The notes under the pieces are model-generated. The model was given only the letters and a program-made list of their open reading frames with translations. It was not told the origin of the DNA and searched no databases. Below are positions 17,619-26,553 of a DNA stretch of 64,000 nt, piece by piece. Position 1 is the stretch's first letter. Each line of letters begins with the position of its first letter. Location of the stretch: positions 744,001-808,000 of the forward strand of contig JAJFKW010000001.1 in NCBI GenBank assembly GCA_021773015.1, written 5' to 3'. Source of the DNA: Woeseia sp. GTDB lineage: Bacteria > Pseudomonadota > Gammaproteobacteria > Steroidobacterales > Woeseiaceae. A program made the translations under genes and the position numbers.

Positions 17619-18539
17619 ATGAGCATCCAAAATTTAGGATTCAGAGATCTCAAATACGTCGTAGCTGTCGCAGAGAATCAATCGATTAGCCGGGCTGCAG
17701 AGGCATGCGCCATCACTCAGCCGGCGCTAAGCGAGCGCCTCAAACGAATTGAGGCAACACTTGGCGTAGAGCTATTTGAAAGAAGCAAGCGTTCGCTAAA
17801 GATTACGCCGGTTGGCGAACGCCTCGTGCGCAAAGCTAGAGAATTGTTAGACGAAACGGCAGACATTGACGAAATCCTCTCGACATCGCACGAACCGCTA
17901 ACTGGGCAATTGCGTGTCGGGGTCATCGCCACACTGGGACCCTACCTAATGCCACTGATTCTGCCGAAGCTGCGTAAGTCGTACCCAAAACTCGAGTTGA
18001 TCCTGCACGAGGGGCTCACGGAAACACTTATTCCGGCGCTGCAGGCTGGCTCTCTCGATTTAATAGTTGCTGCAGCTCCGTTAAGTACGTCCGGCTTGCG
18101 AGAATACGACCTTTTTACCGAACCATTCGTACTTGCGGTGCCCGTAGGACACAAACTGGCTACACAAAAGACCGTCAGTGCACATGACTTGCGCGGCAAC
18201 GAGATGGTGTTGCTGCAGGACGGCCATTGCCTGACCGGTCAGGCGCTGGACGTGTGCCCCGCCAAACAACGGCAAAGCCGCGGACGTTTACATGCGATGA
18301 CACTGGAGACACTGCGGCATATGGTTGCCACTGGCGCCGGATATACTTTGCTACCGTCCCTTGCTGTAGGGTCAAAGCCACCACTCACCGATCTAATTCG
18401 CTATAGAAACCTAGGTGGCAAACAACAATACGGACGCAAAATTGTCCTCGCGTGGCGGCACTCATTTAAGCGTAGAGAGGATATTGATCGGTTTTCAAGA
18501 ATTGTCCGCCAATCCGTTCCGACCAAGTTTTGCAATTAA
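17619..18539 (+). CDS. oxyR: OxyR peroxide-sensing regulator
   Basis: LysR-family regulator of 306 residues. The N-terminal HTH (about 10-65) has the usual S-R-A-A-E-x-C-x-x-T-Q-P-A-L-S pattern. The sensing domain carries both peroxide-reactive cysteines, C204 and C213, in D-G-H-C followed nine residues later by D-V-C. The same spacing as C199/C208 of E. coli OxyR makes a redox switch likely. It faces katA divergently. Its stop codon (18537-18539) overlaps that of the convergent protease gene by three bases of shared TTAA. Confidence 0.95.
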   Translation: MSIQNLGFRDLKYVVAVAENQSISRAAEACAITQPALSERLKRIEATLGVELFERSKRSLKITPVGERLVRKARELLDETADIDEILSTSHEPLTGQLRVGVIATLGPYLMPLILPKLRKSYPKLELILHEGLTETLIPALQAGSLDLIVAAAPLSTSGLREYDLFTEPFVLAVPVGHKLATQKTVSAHDLRGNEMVLLQDGHCLTGQALDVCPAKQRQSRGRLHAMTLETLRHMVATGAGYTLLPSLAVGSKPPLTDLIRYRNLGGKQQYGRKIVLAWRHSFKRREDIDRFSRIVRQSVPTKFCN

Positions 18540-20545
18540 GGTTTGAGCAAGCGATACACTAAAGATTTTCTAGTACGCCGGACCATGGCCATCGCAGCCA
18601 GAATACTGACTACCAATACACCGAACGCACCGCTACCCCCGTCATCATCACCGCCCCCATTGTCCACGCCAGCTTCGTTGACATTTACGGTGCCTGTGAA
18701 GCTGTTGTCCTGCACAAAGGTATCTTCTTCAGTAGCGGAAATTGTCAGATCGTAGTTTTGTGCGCCAATTGCGACGCCCGATACGCTTATGTCGAATGTC
18801 GCGCTTGATTGGGCCGCAAATGTGCTTGCCTGGCAGTCAACTTGTTGTGCTGTCACGGTGCAAGTACCGATCGATAGCGTAGCCGTTTCAGCACGCAATC
18901 CACTATTCAGTGTTGTGCTCAAAGCGACGCCGCTCGCCGCCAATATTGACTGATTTTGCAATGTGACTCTAATTGATATGCTACTGCCCGATTGTACCTG
19001 TGCATCAGCCGGTTGCGTGACAACCAGACTGACGGCCGGTTCGACAGCTAGCAACACGTCGAGCTGATTGTTGACCGCATTATCGTCCAAATCCGATGCA
19101 ACTGTCGCGACGAAAGTGCCATTTCCGACTGAATTAGCGTTGCCCGTAACCGTAACCGTCGCGCCGCTGTTACCTGCAACCGCGCCGATCGTGCATGTCA
19201 CATTGCTAGCGCCGTTAGTGCAGCTACCTGCTGTCGTTGCAAACGAAATAAAAGTCACGTTATTTGGAATCTCGATATTGGCGACGACTCCAGTTGCGCC
19301 AATGGTCCCGTTGTTGGCGACGTCGAAATCCAAAGCCACTCTACTGCCGAGAAGAACTGTCGGCTGTTGGCCATTCTGTCGAATTGACATATCGACATTG
19401 GGTAGCGCCGAAATACAGGATGCGCGTGCTACGTTGTCCTGCATTTCTGTGATGCTACACGCCGAAAATTGATCGCTACCCGAAATACTCGGTGCCATGA
19501 TGAATGACCCGGTCTCGGCCTCGCAAGCGGACCCTGCCTGACCATCGTGGGGAGCACCAAAATTGTGACCAATTTCATGCGCCGCAATAAGACTGTCAAA
19601 CATCTCACCGTGTGTGCCTTGCGTCAGACCTGCACCTGAGAAAGTACGACAAAGCGTGCCACCGAATGCGATACCCACGGTCGAACCAACGAGTTCACGC
19701 CCGGTAAACAAATGCGTTAGGCCCAGACTACTTTGTGCATTGGTATTTTGCCGGTAATTTGCAAGTTCCTCCAGCAAATCGCCGGCATCGGACACATCGG
19801 TAAACGGGTCATTAGCGTCTGTAAACATCTCCACCAATTGAAGGCTGAGCTGTACACCGAGCTGTTCACTAAATATCCCATCAACAATATTCATTCGTGA
19901 TATTACCGACGATTCCGCAGATGCCCCTCTTGCATCCGTATACTCAAAGTCCGCGATCGCACCGAGTGACATTTCCGACACCGCGCCAGGTGCACGAGCC
20001 ACCGCTTGCTGCAATTCACCAACAATCGATTGAAATGCTGTAGCGCCGCTTTTCGGCTCACTCGCCAGCGCGCAGCTCATAGCCCCATTCGCAATTGAAG
20101 CATCTGCCAATCGATATACGATCGGCACCTTTGTCGATATTGCACTAGCGCCGGGGGCTTCTATCGCGAATAGCTCGCCGTCGTCAGAAACAAGTCCGCG
20201 AGGCATGCCATTAGCAATGACAATGCGCGCCCATGAGTCCGCACGCCCTACCAGGCCACCTCGATAAACCGAAACATGGTCCGGGATTGATGCCCGAGAC
20301 GCAGCCGTAAACAGTGCGTAATTTGGATCAAGCTGAATATCGAAAGTTCTTCCAAGCGCGTCAAAACTCAACGTCAATGAACCCGGCTTCAGGTTTTCGG
20401 CATCAGCCTCGACTCCGCCCTGCAAATAGGTGATACGAGACAATGCGTCGTGATGCGAAATCTCGATGCCATTAGCACCGTTCGCGGGTGAAGCAGCCAT
20501 CGTGTAAAGACAAACGCTGATTGCGATCCGGTTGATCGTTTTCAT
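18536..20545 (-). CDS. Reprolysin-like protease, GlyGly-CTERM-like tail
   Basis: Exported metzincin protease of 669 residues. A signal peptide covers about 1-24. The zinc site H323-E-I-G-H327-N-F-G-A-P-H333 is the metzincin/reprolysin form, with a Met-turn in F-I-M-A-P. Two DUF11/CARDB-like beta domains follow (about 390-625). The C-terminus has a Gly/Asp-rich linker, a hydrophobic helix and R-R, matching a GlyGly-CTERM signal for rhombosortase and the type II secretion system, but with about 12 extra residues after R-R. Its stop overlaps the oxyR stop on the opposite strand. Confidence 0.85.
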   Translation of the reverse strand: MKTINRIAISVCLYTMAASPANGANGIEISHHDALSRITYLQGGVEADAENLKPGSLTLSFDALGRTFDIQLDPNYALFTAASRASIPDHVSVYRGGLVGRADSWARIVIANGMPRGLVSDDGELFAIEAPGASAISTKVPIVYRLADASIANGAMSCALASEPKSGATAFQSIVGELQQAVARAPGAVSEMSLGAIADFEYTDARGASAESSVISRMNIVDGIFSEQLGVQLSLQLVEMFTDANDPFTDVSDAGDLLEELANYRQNTNAQSSLGLTHLFTGRELVGSTVGIAFGGTLCRTFSGAGLTQGTHGEMFDSLIAAHEIGHNFGAPHDGQAGSACEAETGSFIMAPSISGSDQFSACSITEMQDNVARASCISALPNVDMSIRQNGQQPTVLLGSRVALDFDVANNGTIGATGVVANIEIPNNVTFISFATTAGSCTNGASNVTCTIGAVAGNSGATVTVTGNANSVGNGTFVATVASDLDDNAVNNQLDVLLAVEPAVSLVVTQPADAQVQSGSSISIRVTLQNQSILAASGVALSTTLNSGLRAETATLSIGTCTVTAQQVDCQASTFAAQSSATFDISVSGVAIGAQNYDLTISATEEDTFVQDNSFTGTVNVNEAGVDNGGGDDDGGSGAFGVLVVSILAAMAMVRRTRKSLVYRLLKP

Positions 20546-20659
20546 TGCAGTTCCGATTATCTATTTCGGTAACTGTCAGCTAATCAAAAAGACCTGCACG
20601 CGGCAACGCATTCTCCGTCGGTATTCAGCGACAACACGCTAAAAAGTGTGTCCTGGTTC

Positions 20660-21073
20660 TCAGTTTGGCTTTGAATCGTCGATTGCATCTTCTTGTACCA
20701 ACACGCAATGGGTATTTCGATTGCCTTTCTCCCATGCGTCTAATTGATCTTCCATGAGCAAATATGTTCGCCCGCCGTCGCGTCTAAGTGCCAATTCGAG
20801 CATTACTTCGCCACTTTCCAACAGCAGGTAAACCACTCTCCCACTATGCCGATAGCTGCCACGCTTAGGGAAGTTTGGAAACTGGTCGATCCTGTCTCCG
20901 GCATCGTTCAAGCGCACCTCGTCGGTCAACTTATCCCAGACAAATTTGCCGCCACCTAACTTTATGGTATCGCCAACTGTTGCCATACAGTTCGGATAAT
21001 AATCACCCTCGTACGAGGCACAACTTGTGAGCAAGAGTCCGAATAATACGAAAAAACAGATTTGAGTCTTCAT
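20660..21073 (-). CDS. Small hypothetical lipoprotein
   Basis: About 137 residues from ATG 21073, chosen over a TTG three codons upstream. The signal peptide ends in the lipobox L-T-S-C. The mature protein has Y-Y-P-N-C near its start and a charged beta-rich body with F-V-W-D-K and R-D-G-G-R-T-Y-L-L. I do not recognise a family. It lies alone on the minus strand between the protease and the NYN gene. Confidence 0.65.
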   Translation of the reverse strand: MKTQICFFVLFGLLLTSCASYEGDYYPNCMATVGDTIKLGGGKFVWDKLTDEVRLNDAGDRIDQFPNFPKRGSYRHSGRVVYLLLESGEVMLELALRRDGGRTYLLMEDQLDAWEKGNRNTHCVLVQEDAIDDSKPN

Positions 21074-21225
21074 GAACAACAACCGTCAATTTTGAGTAAC
21101 CAGCTGATCTGCGTTCCGCTATCGAATCACAGCGGAGAAAATTCGGCAACGTACCAAGTCGAATTATATAAAATAGATTGCACGTAGCCAGAGCAGCTTC
21201 AGGTCCGTTATGACTGCAGGGTCGG

Positions 21226-21720
21226 TTATTTCGTCAGAAGTAGTTTTTCGTTGATTGGGACAAATTTACTTGCTTCCACTGTGAGTGACGCTGACGTCAA
21301 CTGCCGAACGCCGAAAACTTCCGTGTCGGTGTTGAACCGCTGCTTTATTCGTTGCAGCAGAATTCCAAAGTCGCCGTCACCGGACGCGAGTACAACAACA
21401 TCGCACTTGTCCGCGGCCTCGTACACATCGAGCGCAATGCCGACGTCCCAATCCGCTTTGGTCGTTCCATCAAGTCGTTTTAGAACCGGTTTCAATTTCA
21501 CCGTAAAGCCGATCGCTCGCAGGATGTTTTGGAATTGTTCTTGCTTATTATCGCCACGATCGGTCGCATAGGCATATGCGCCGATCAACTCGCGATTCTT
21601 TGTCGCCTCTGACCAAAACTTATTGTAGTCAAAATTTGCCTGAAATGTCTCACGACACGTGTAGTAAATATTTTGTACATCGACAAATATTGCACACTTT
21701 TTTGGGATTGGATTGGACAA
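21226..21720 (-). CDS. NYN domain protein (LabA/DUF88-like)
   Basis: A 164-residue single-domain PIN-like protein. It has I-F-V-D-V-Q-N at the N-terminus, a central K-A-D-W-D segment, and S-G-D-G-D-F, the acidic residues that would bind metal in NYN ribonucleases. Related proteins are LabA and the eukaryotic MARF1/Meiosis type. Most bacterial members have no confirmed substrate, but RNA cleavage is predicted. A TTG at 21720 is the only start that keeps the conserved N-terminal strand. No partner gene is seen. Confidence 0.8.
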   Translation of the reverse strand: MSNPIPKKCAIFVDVQNIYYTCRETFQANFDYNKFWSEATKNRELIGAYAYATDRGDNKQEQFQNILRAIGFTVKLKPVLKRLDGTTKADWDVGIALDVYEAADKCDVVVLASGDGDFGILLQRIKQRFNTDTEVFGVRQLTSASLTVEASKFVPINEKLLLTK

Positions 21721-22002
21721 TGGTGGGGAACCTTATTTGCGAGGACTTGAGCTCGGGCCTGCCAACGGTACAATTTCGCAAACGTCGTCATAACGCCGAA
21801 AACCGTTGCAGTTCTTGTTGTTCGAGTGATGTGGAGAAATTGAATAGTAACAGACTATTATCCGGCAACCCGGTCGAAAACTTCAGCTGACGTGCATTAT
21901 GGCGATCACAACTTTCAACGGAATATGCCGAATCTAGGCAATCAGGTGTGATCGCTGGACGGCCTAGTACTGCAGCCTTTAAAAATACGTTACGCTGAAA
22001 GG

Positions 22003-22536
22003 ATGTCGGATAAACGATTCCAGATCAGAGCAGCTGTGGTCGATGACGCTGAGGCGCTAGCCGCTCTCGCTACGAGTACTTTCGTCGCTACTTACGGCGC
22101 ATACAACCGTCCTGAGGATACCGATAAACACGTATCGAATTCGTTTGGCGTAGCGCAGCAAACTGCCGAAATTCAGAGTATCGAAATGTCGACGATTGTG
22201 GTCGTGCAGGACACGAAACTTGTCGCATATGCACAGCTAACGCCGAAAGAGCCACCCGCATGTTTTTGCCATTCTGCACCGATTCATCTCTATCGGTTTT
22301 ATTCAATCCGTGAAACACACGGCAGTGGCCTTGCTCAGCAGCTCATGCGCGAAGTCAAACGCGCGGCGCAAAAAAGACAGTATGAACATCTTTGGCTTAC
22401 CGTCTGGGAAGAAAATCCGCGCGCTATCTCATTTTATAAGAAGTCTGGATTTGCAGACGTTGGAGAAATCGAATTCGTTTTGGGAAATGATCGGCAGCGC
22501 GACCGAATGTTAGTTGCTCCGGTTTCGGATGCCTAA
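22003..22536 (+). CDS. GNAT family N-acetyltransferase
   Basis: A 177-residue GNAT enzyme that would use acetyl-CoA to acetylate an amine. The core is visible as an alpha1 region with T-F-V-A-T-Y, a CoA loop in the segment E-T-H-G-S-G-L-A-Q-Q-L-M, and a C-terminal N-P-R-A-I-S-F-Y-K-K-S-G-F. The overall look is close to the amino-acid or aminoglycoside-like GNATs with an N-terminal T-F-x-x-T-Y. GAAAGG precedes the ATG closely. The substrate is not evident. Confidence 0.85.
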   Translation: MSDKRFQIRAAVVDDAEALAALATSTFVATYGAYNRPEDTDKHVSNSFGVAQQTAEIQSIEMSTIVVVQDTKLVAYAQLTPKEPPACFCHSAPIHLYRFYSIRETHGSGLAQQLMREVKRAAQKRQYEHLWLTVWEENPRAISFYKKSGFADVGEIEFVLGNDRQRDRMLVAPVSDA

Positions 22537-22583
22537 GGAATTACCTGTAGCTAATCTAGGGGGCAAAACGCATGTAGTGGTCG

Positions 22584-23006
22584 CTAGTTTCCGTCGACGT
22601 CATCCACGTCTATTTGCCCCGATACTCGCCGGCGCACCAACGACCAGACCATCCCGGCGGTTAATACTCCGGCAACCACGAACATGACTAAATAGGTGAT
22701 GACGCGTGAGCTATCCGTCGCAATAATTCCGTAATAAAGAAGAGCCCAGACAATCACCCCAAAAAAAGCCAGGGCCAGCATCAAACCAAATACACCCAAC
22801 GAACGAGACGTTGCCCGAAGAAATATGGTCCAACCAATGAGTAACACCACACCTGCGAGCGCTTTCAGCGGATCGAATTCCGTCCAATTCAAGATTGCCC
22901 AATGATAGTAGGACACACCCTCCGGATTATATGTCGCAAAAGTGAGCATAATCGCCGCTACAAATCGTAGCGCGACACCTGCCATTGAGAGTTGTTGCTT
23001 TGCCAT
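22584..23006 (-). CDS. DUF6524-like membrane protein
   Basis: About 140 residues from ATG 23006. It has four hydrophobic helices and a conserved-looking F-A-T-Y-N-P-E-G-x-S-Y-Y-H-W loop after the first, then L-K-A-L-A-G-V-V-L-L-I-G-W. I associate this pattern with DUF6524, an uncharacterised family, from memory. The C-terminal tail is acidic and cytosolic. The function is unknown. Confidence 0.65.
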   Translation of the reverse strand: MAKQQLSMAGVALRFVAAIMLTFATYNPEGVSYYHWAILNWTEFDPLKALAGVVLLIGWTIFLRATSRSLGVFGLMLALAFFGVIVWALLYYGIIATDSSRVITYLVMFVVAGVLTAGMVWSLVRRRVSGQIDVDDVDGN

Positions 23007-23075
23007 AGCGGCGCAGTATACGTGTTCGACCACGTAATCGGAATGGCCCAAGCAGCGGCACTATCAACGCCGGAG

Positions 23076-23984
23076 CTAGCGGCAATGCTCCCCAAACCAA
23101 TTGATGACCTCGCGTTGCAATCGAATTCTACTGCCTGAGAATGCATGATCTCCCGGAATAATTATCGCGCTTAGATTGACGCCCGGAATCTTCTCGAATG
23201 CGGCGACGATGCGCCCCTGCACCGCAGGTGGAACCGAGGGGTCCTCGCTGCCAGCGATCAATAACACCGATTTTCCCTCTAATCCGCTTCCGTAACTCCG
23301 AACATCGAACTCTTCGGCGTGACGCTCAATTTCAGCGAGCGCCTGCTCACCGCCGAAGCCATGCAACATGAATTGTTTGTCAGTATATGTTCTGAGACCA
23401 TTTTTTTGCTGTGCATCACGGCTTGCGTACTCGCCCAAATTTGCCGCCGCAAGCCCGGCCACGCATATGAGATCAATATCTGTCGAAGCGGAGCGCAGTG
23501 CAGCGAAGCCTCCCATCGAGTGCCCCATAACCGAAAGCCGAGCATTGTCGATCCGCAGAGTCTCCGCGTTGCTTCGTGCATAGCGCAAAACAGAAGCAAC
23601 GTCTTCGGACAAATGCGTTAGCGAATACTCACCTTGACTTCCCCATGCGCCTCGATAGTGAAAAAACAAAATATTGAAGCCAGCTCTTCGCATCGACTGC
23701 GCAAGATCGAGATTCTTCTCGTTGCCCGGATATCCGTGCAAAAGTACAACGGTAGGGTGCGGCCCCTGCCCGTTCGCCAACAGCGCAAAGCCTGATATTA
23801 AGAAACCATGACTCGGCATAATGAGTTCATGAAATGCGGGGGGATGGGTTGCATCAACTTGTAAAACATCCATAGATATAGGATCAAATACCTGATCGCC
23901 GGGTATCACGCACCCTGGCAGCACCAGCATGAGCCATGCAAGGTGGATACCAAAATTAGAAATATCTCGAATAGATGGACGCAT
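23076..23984 (-). CDS. Alpha/beta hydrolase lipoprotein
   Basis: A 302-residue alpha/beta hydrolase with a lipoprotein signal (L-P-G-C). The oxyanion segment is L-L-H-G-Y-P-G, the nucleophile elbow G-H-S-M-G-G gives the catalytic Ser, and D in A-G-S-E-D-P-S and H in P-G-D-H-A-F complete a triad. This resembles dipeptidyl-peptidase/thioesterase-type or BD-FAE-like enzymes, so an envelope esterase or peptidase is plausible. The substrate is unknown. It is divergent from the cupin gene. Confidence 0.85.
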   Translation of the reverse strand: MRPSIRDISNFGIHLAWLMLVLPGCVIPGDQVFDPISMDVLQVDATHPPAFHELIMPSHGFLISGFALLANGQGPHPTVVLLHGYPGNEKNLDLAQSMRRAGFNILFFHYRGAWGSQGEYSLTHLSEDVASVLRYARSNAETLRIDNARLSVMGHSMGGFAALRSASTDIDLICVAGLAAANLGEYASRDAQQKNGLRTYTDKQFMLHGFGGEQALAEIERHAEEFDVRSYGSGLEGKSVLLIAGSEDPSVPPAVQGRIVAAFEKIPGVNLSAIIIPGDHAFSGSRIRLQREVINWFGEHCR

Positions 23985-24156
23985 CGTTTTGCTTCTTCAT
24001 TTCGCGGTAGTCAATCTATTTTACAGAGTCCGCGCCGACGACTGCCACAATTTGTGGCCATGGCGCGATGCTGTAGGCGTCCCAATGACGGCGCCGATTG
24101 CACCAATCGCGCCAACACACCATCATGTAACATGATTCGATTTAATGAGACGGCGG

Positions 24157-24540
24157 ATGAAAACAACAGTATTACGGGATACGCCCGATGCCAAGTCACC
24201 GGCTGGTGCGGACATTCGCTTTATTATGAACGGCGAAACGGGAAACATGATTCACAGCACGGTGCCGCCAAATCAGATCAATCGTGCGACGGTGCATGCA
24301 ACGGTCAGTGAGTTTTGGTACATCCTAGAAGGACGTGGAGAAATTTGGCGCAAATGCGGCGTAGTGGAATCCGTTGTCAAATTGGCCGCCGGGACATCGA
24401 TCGACATTCCCGTTGGCACCTCATTTCAATACCGAAATGTTTCCGAAACGGATTTGACGTTTATTTGCATCGCAATGCCGCCTTGGCCCGGCGACTCTGA
24501 GGCAAGTCACGTTGACGGCAAATGGGAATCGACTGTTTAG
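24157..24540 (+). CDS. Cupin-fold protein
   Basis: About 127 residues (ATG 24157 preferred, 24145 possible). It is a single cupin beta-barrel. A V-S-E-F-W-Y-I-L-E-G-R-G-E-I-W segment corresponds to cupin motif 1, with one of the usual metal-binding histidines replaced, and I-P-V-G-T-S-F-Q-Y marks motif 2. Metal binding is therefore uncertain. Members include sugar epimerases, dioxygenases and ligand binders, and the role here is unknown. Confidence 0.75.
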   Translation: MKTTVLRDTPDAKSPAGADIRFIMNGETGNMIHSTVPPNQINRATVHATVSEFWYILEGRGEIWRKCGVVESVVKLAAGTSIDIPVGTSFQYRNVSETDLTFICIAMPPWPGDSEASHVDGKWESTV

Positions 24541-24626
24541 TATTGACCGTAGCGTACATGGTGCTTTTCACGTTATGCCGGTCGCCGCTTGGAAGTTAGC
24601 ATAGGAAATTTTGCCGCAAATAGTGT

Positions 24627-24845
24627 CTAGTTCGCGTTGCGGCCCAGCGTCGTTTTACTTCGGCGATGCCGCGAGCGAATGATTAGAATACACAATCCGA
24701 ATACGGTACATAAGCACCCGGTTGCCACGTACCAGAATGAATATTCAAAACCGAATCCGAGATAGATACCGCCCATCACTAGCATTGTCCCTAGCAGGAA
24801 CCATATCTGCGGCAGTTTTTCGTATATTGTTGTCGGTACCCACAT
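24627..24845 (-). CDS. Small two-helix membrane protein
   Basis: A frame of about 72 residues from ATG 24845 with two hydrophobic helices and a basic C-terminal tail (R-S-R-H-R-R-S-K). I do not recognise it. The longer frame to 24953 has a non-membrane N-terminus without support. Confidence 0.4.
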   Translation of the reverse strand: MWVPTTIYEKLPQIWFLLGTMLVMGGIYLGFGFEYSFWYVATGCLCTVFGLCILIIRSRHRRSKTTLGRNAN

Positions 24846-25105
24846 AGTCAACAGGTCGCAATTTTCGAATCGGTCATTCAGCAATTTGCATCGCCCGCTA
24901 GCAGATTGCCGGGCAGCGCTCACAAATTCGGCGTCGATGGCCCGTGTTTGCACGTATTTGTGACGTATTTCACGTTGGCAGGCTCGTTACAAGTCAATAG
25001 AATCAAAGTTACGGGGCGAGACAGATGCCTAATATCGCTCGACCATTACCTTTTTAGCCTATTCGAGATCCTCGGCACATTAATTCTGGGATACATTTAC
25101 CATTC

Positions 25106-25879
25106 GTGATTAGTTTCCGAAGTTTCAAGATTGTTGTTGCAATCAATGCGGCTATCGCCGTCTTGGGTCTGTCCTCAGCAAGCGCTGACGAGGCGCTCGT
25201 CGCCGTGGCCACAAATTTCTCAAACACTGCGAAATTATTGAAGGAGGATTTTGAGCGACGAAGCGAGCATCGAATAACGTTGGCCACTGGATCAACCGGA
25301 GTTTTATATTCACAAATAACCCAAGGCGCACCCTATGATCTATTCCTTGCGGCAGATGAATCACGGCCAAAGTTGTTAGAACAATCCGATATAGCGCGCG
25401 CTGGATCTAGCTTTACCTACGCTATCGGTCGCTTGACGTTCTGGTCAACAAATCAGCGCGATTTAGAATTTGACACAGACGGTTACCTACAACTTGGCGA
25501 GTATCGGTCCATTGCTATTGCGAATCCGAAACTCGCCCCCTACGGTCTCGCCGCTATCGAATTTCTAAACGCGATCGGCGCGCAAGATGTCGTTGACAAT
25601 CAAATCGTGACTGCCGAAAACGTCGGACAAGCTTATGCCCTGGTCGCAACCAAGAACGCCGATGGAGGATTCGTCGCAAGGTCGCAAATTGCCAAGACTG
25701 AGCCTCACTCGGAACAACGTGTCTGGAATATTCCGTCGGATATGCACACGCCGATAAGGCAAAACGCGGTTCTGCTCAAACGCGCGCATAGCAACTCAGC
25801 CGCAATGGCATTTTTCGAATACTTGAAAAGCGCAGAATCTCAGCAAATTATTTTCTCACAGGGATACGAAGTTGAATAG
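25106..25879 (+). CDS. modA: Molybdate-binding periplasmic protein
   Basis: A 257-residue substrate-binding protein of the molybdate ABC transporter. A signal peptide ends near S-A-S-A-D. The oxyanion pocket is suggested by A-A-T-N-F in the first strand, G-S-T-G in the second, and A-P-Y-D-L-F-L-A-A-D-E, all typical of ModA. It captures molybdate (or tungstate) for ModB/ModC. The start is a GTG. The stop is two bases before the modB start, so modABC is one operon. Confidence 0.93.
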   Translation: MISFRSFKIVVAINAAIAVLGLSSASADEALVAVATNFSNTAKLLKEDFERRSEHRITLATGSTGVLYSQITQGAPYDLFLAADESRPKLLEQSDIARAGSSFTYAIGRLTFWSTNQRDLEFDTDGYLQLGEYRSIAIANPKLAPYGLAAIEFLNAIGAQDVVDNQIVTAENVGQAYALVATKNADGGFVARSQIAKTEPHSEQRVWNIPSDMHTPIRQNAVLLKRAHSNSAAMAFFEYLKSAESQQIIFSQGYEVE

Positions 25880-25881
25880 CA

Positions 25882-26553
25882 GTGCCTGACCTCACACCTT
25901 TGTGGCTATCATTGGCACTCGCCGGCAGCACGACACTGGTTTTGCTGTTGGTCGGCACGCCAATCGCGTGGTGGCTCGCCGGCACGAAATCCAAAATTAA
26001 GCCGGTTATTGAAGCATTTACCGCTTTGCCGTTGGTTTTGCCACCCACCGTTCTTGGTTTTTACTTCTTAATATTACTTGGACCTGCCGCGCCTATCGGT
26101 GCATTCTGGGTAAGCATAACGGGTAATACGTTGACATTTTCATTCGTAGGATTGGTCATGGCGTCCGTCATCTACTCGTTGCCGTTCATGATTCAACCGG
26201 TACAAAATGCGTTTGAACGTACCGGTCGAAAATCGTTGGAGGCAGCGGCAACGTTACATGCCAGTCCATTGGATGCTTTTTTCAGCGTCGCATTGCCGGC
26301 GGCACGCCGAGGGTACGTCGTTGCTGCCGTATTGACCTTCGCACATACACTCGGCGAGTTCGGCATCGTCTTAATGGTCGGCGGAAATATTCCGGGTAAA
26401 ACACGCGTCTTGTCTATAGCGATATACGAACACGTTGAGACGCTCAACTATGGCGACGCACATTTCCTCTCCGCCGGACTGCTAGTCTTTTCGTTCTTTG
26501 CATTGCTCTTCACGTACACGTTTATGCGTGGGCACTATCGCCATGCCAGTTGA
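25882..26553 (+). CDS. modB: Molybdate ABC transporter permease
   Basis: A 223-residue permease with five or six membrane helices. It carries the EAA-loop signature E-A-A-A-T-L-H-A-S-P-L-D-A-F that docks with ModC. The GTG start lies two bases after modA and the end overlaps modC by 11 bases, which favours translational coupling. Length is normal for ModB. The channel moves molybdate from ModA to the cytosol for molybdenum-cofactor enzymes. Confidence 0.92.
   Translation: MPDLTPLWLSLALAGSTTLVLLLVGTPIAWWLAGTKSKIKPVIEAFTALPLVLPPTVLGFYFLILLGPAAPIGAFWVSITGNTLTFSFVGLVMASVIYSLPFMIQPVQNAFERTGRKSLEAAATLHASPLDAFFSVALPAARRGYVVAAVLTFAHTLGEFGIVLMVGGNIPGKTRVLSIAIYEHVETLNYGDAHFLSAGLLVFSFFALLFTYTFMRGHYRHAS

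Noticed and set aside
24906-25109. Plus-strand 67-codon frame upstream of modA
   Set aside because: No binding site or motif; overlaps the modA start by a few bases only.
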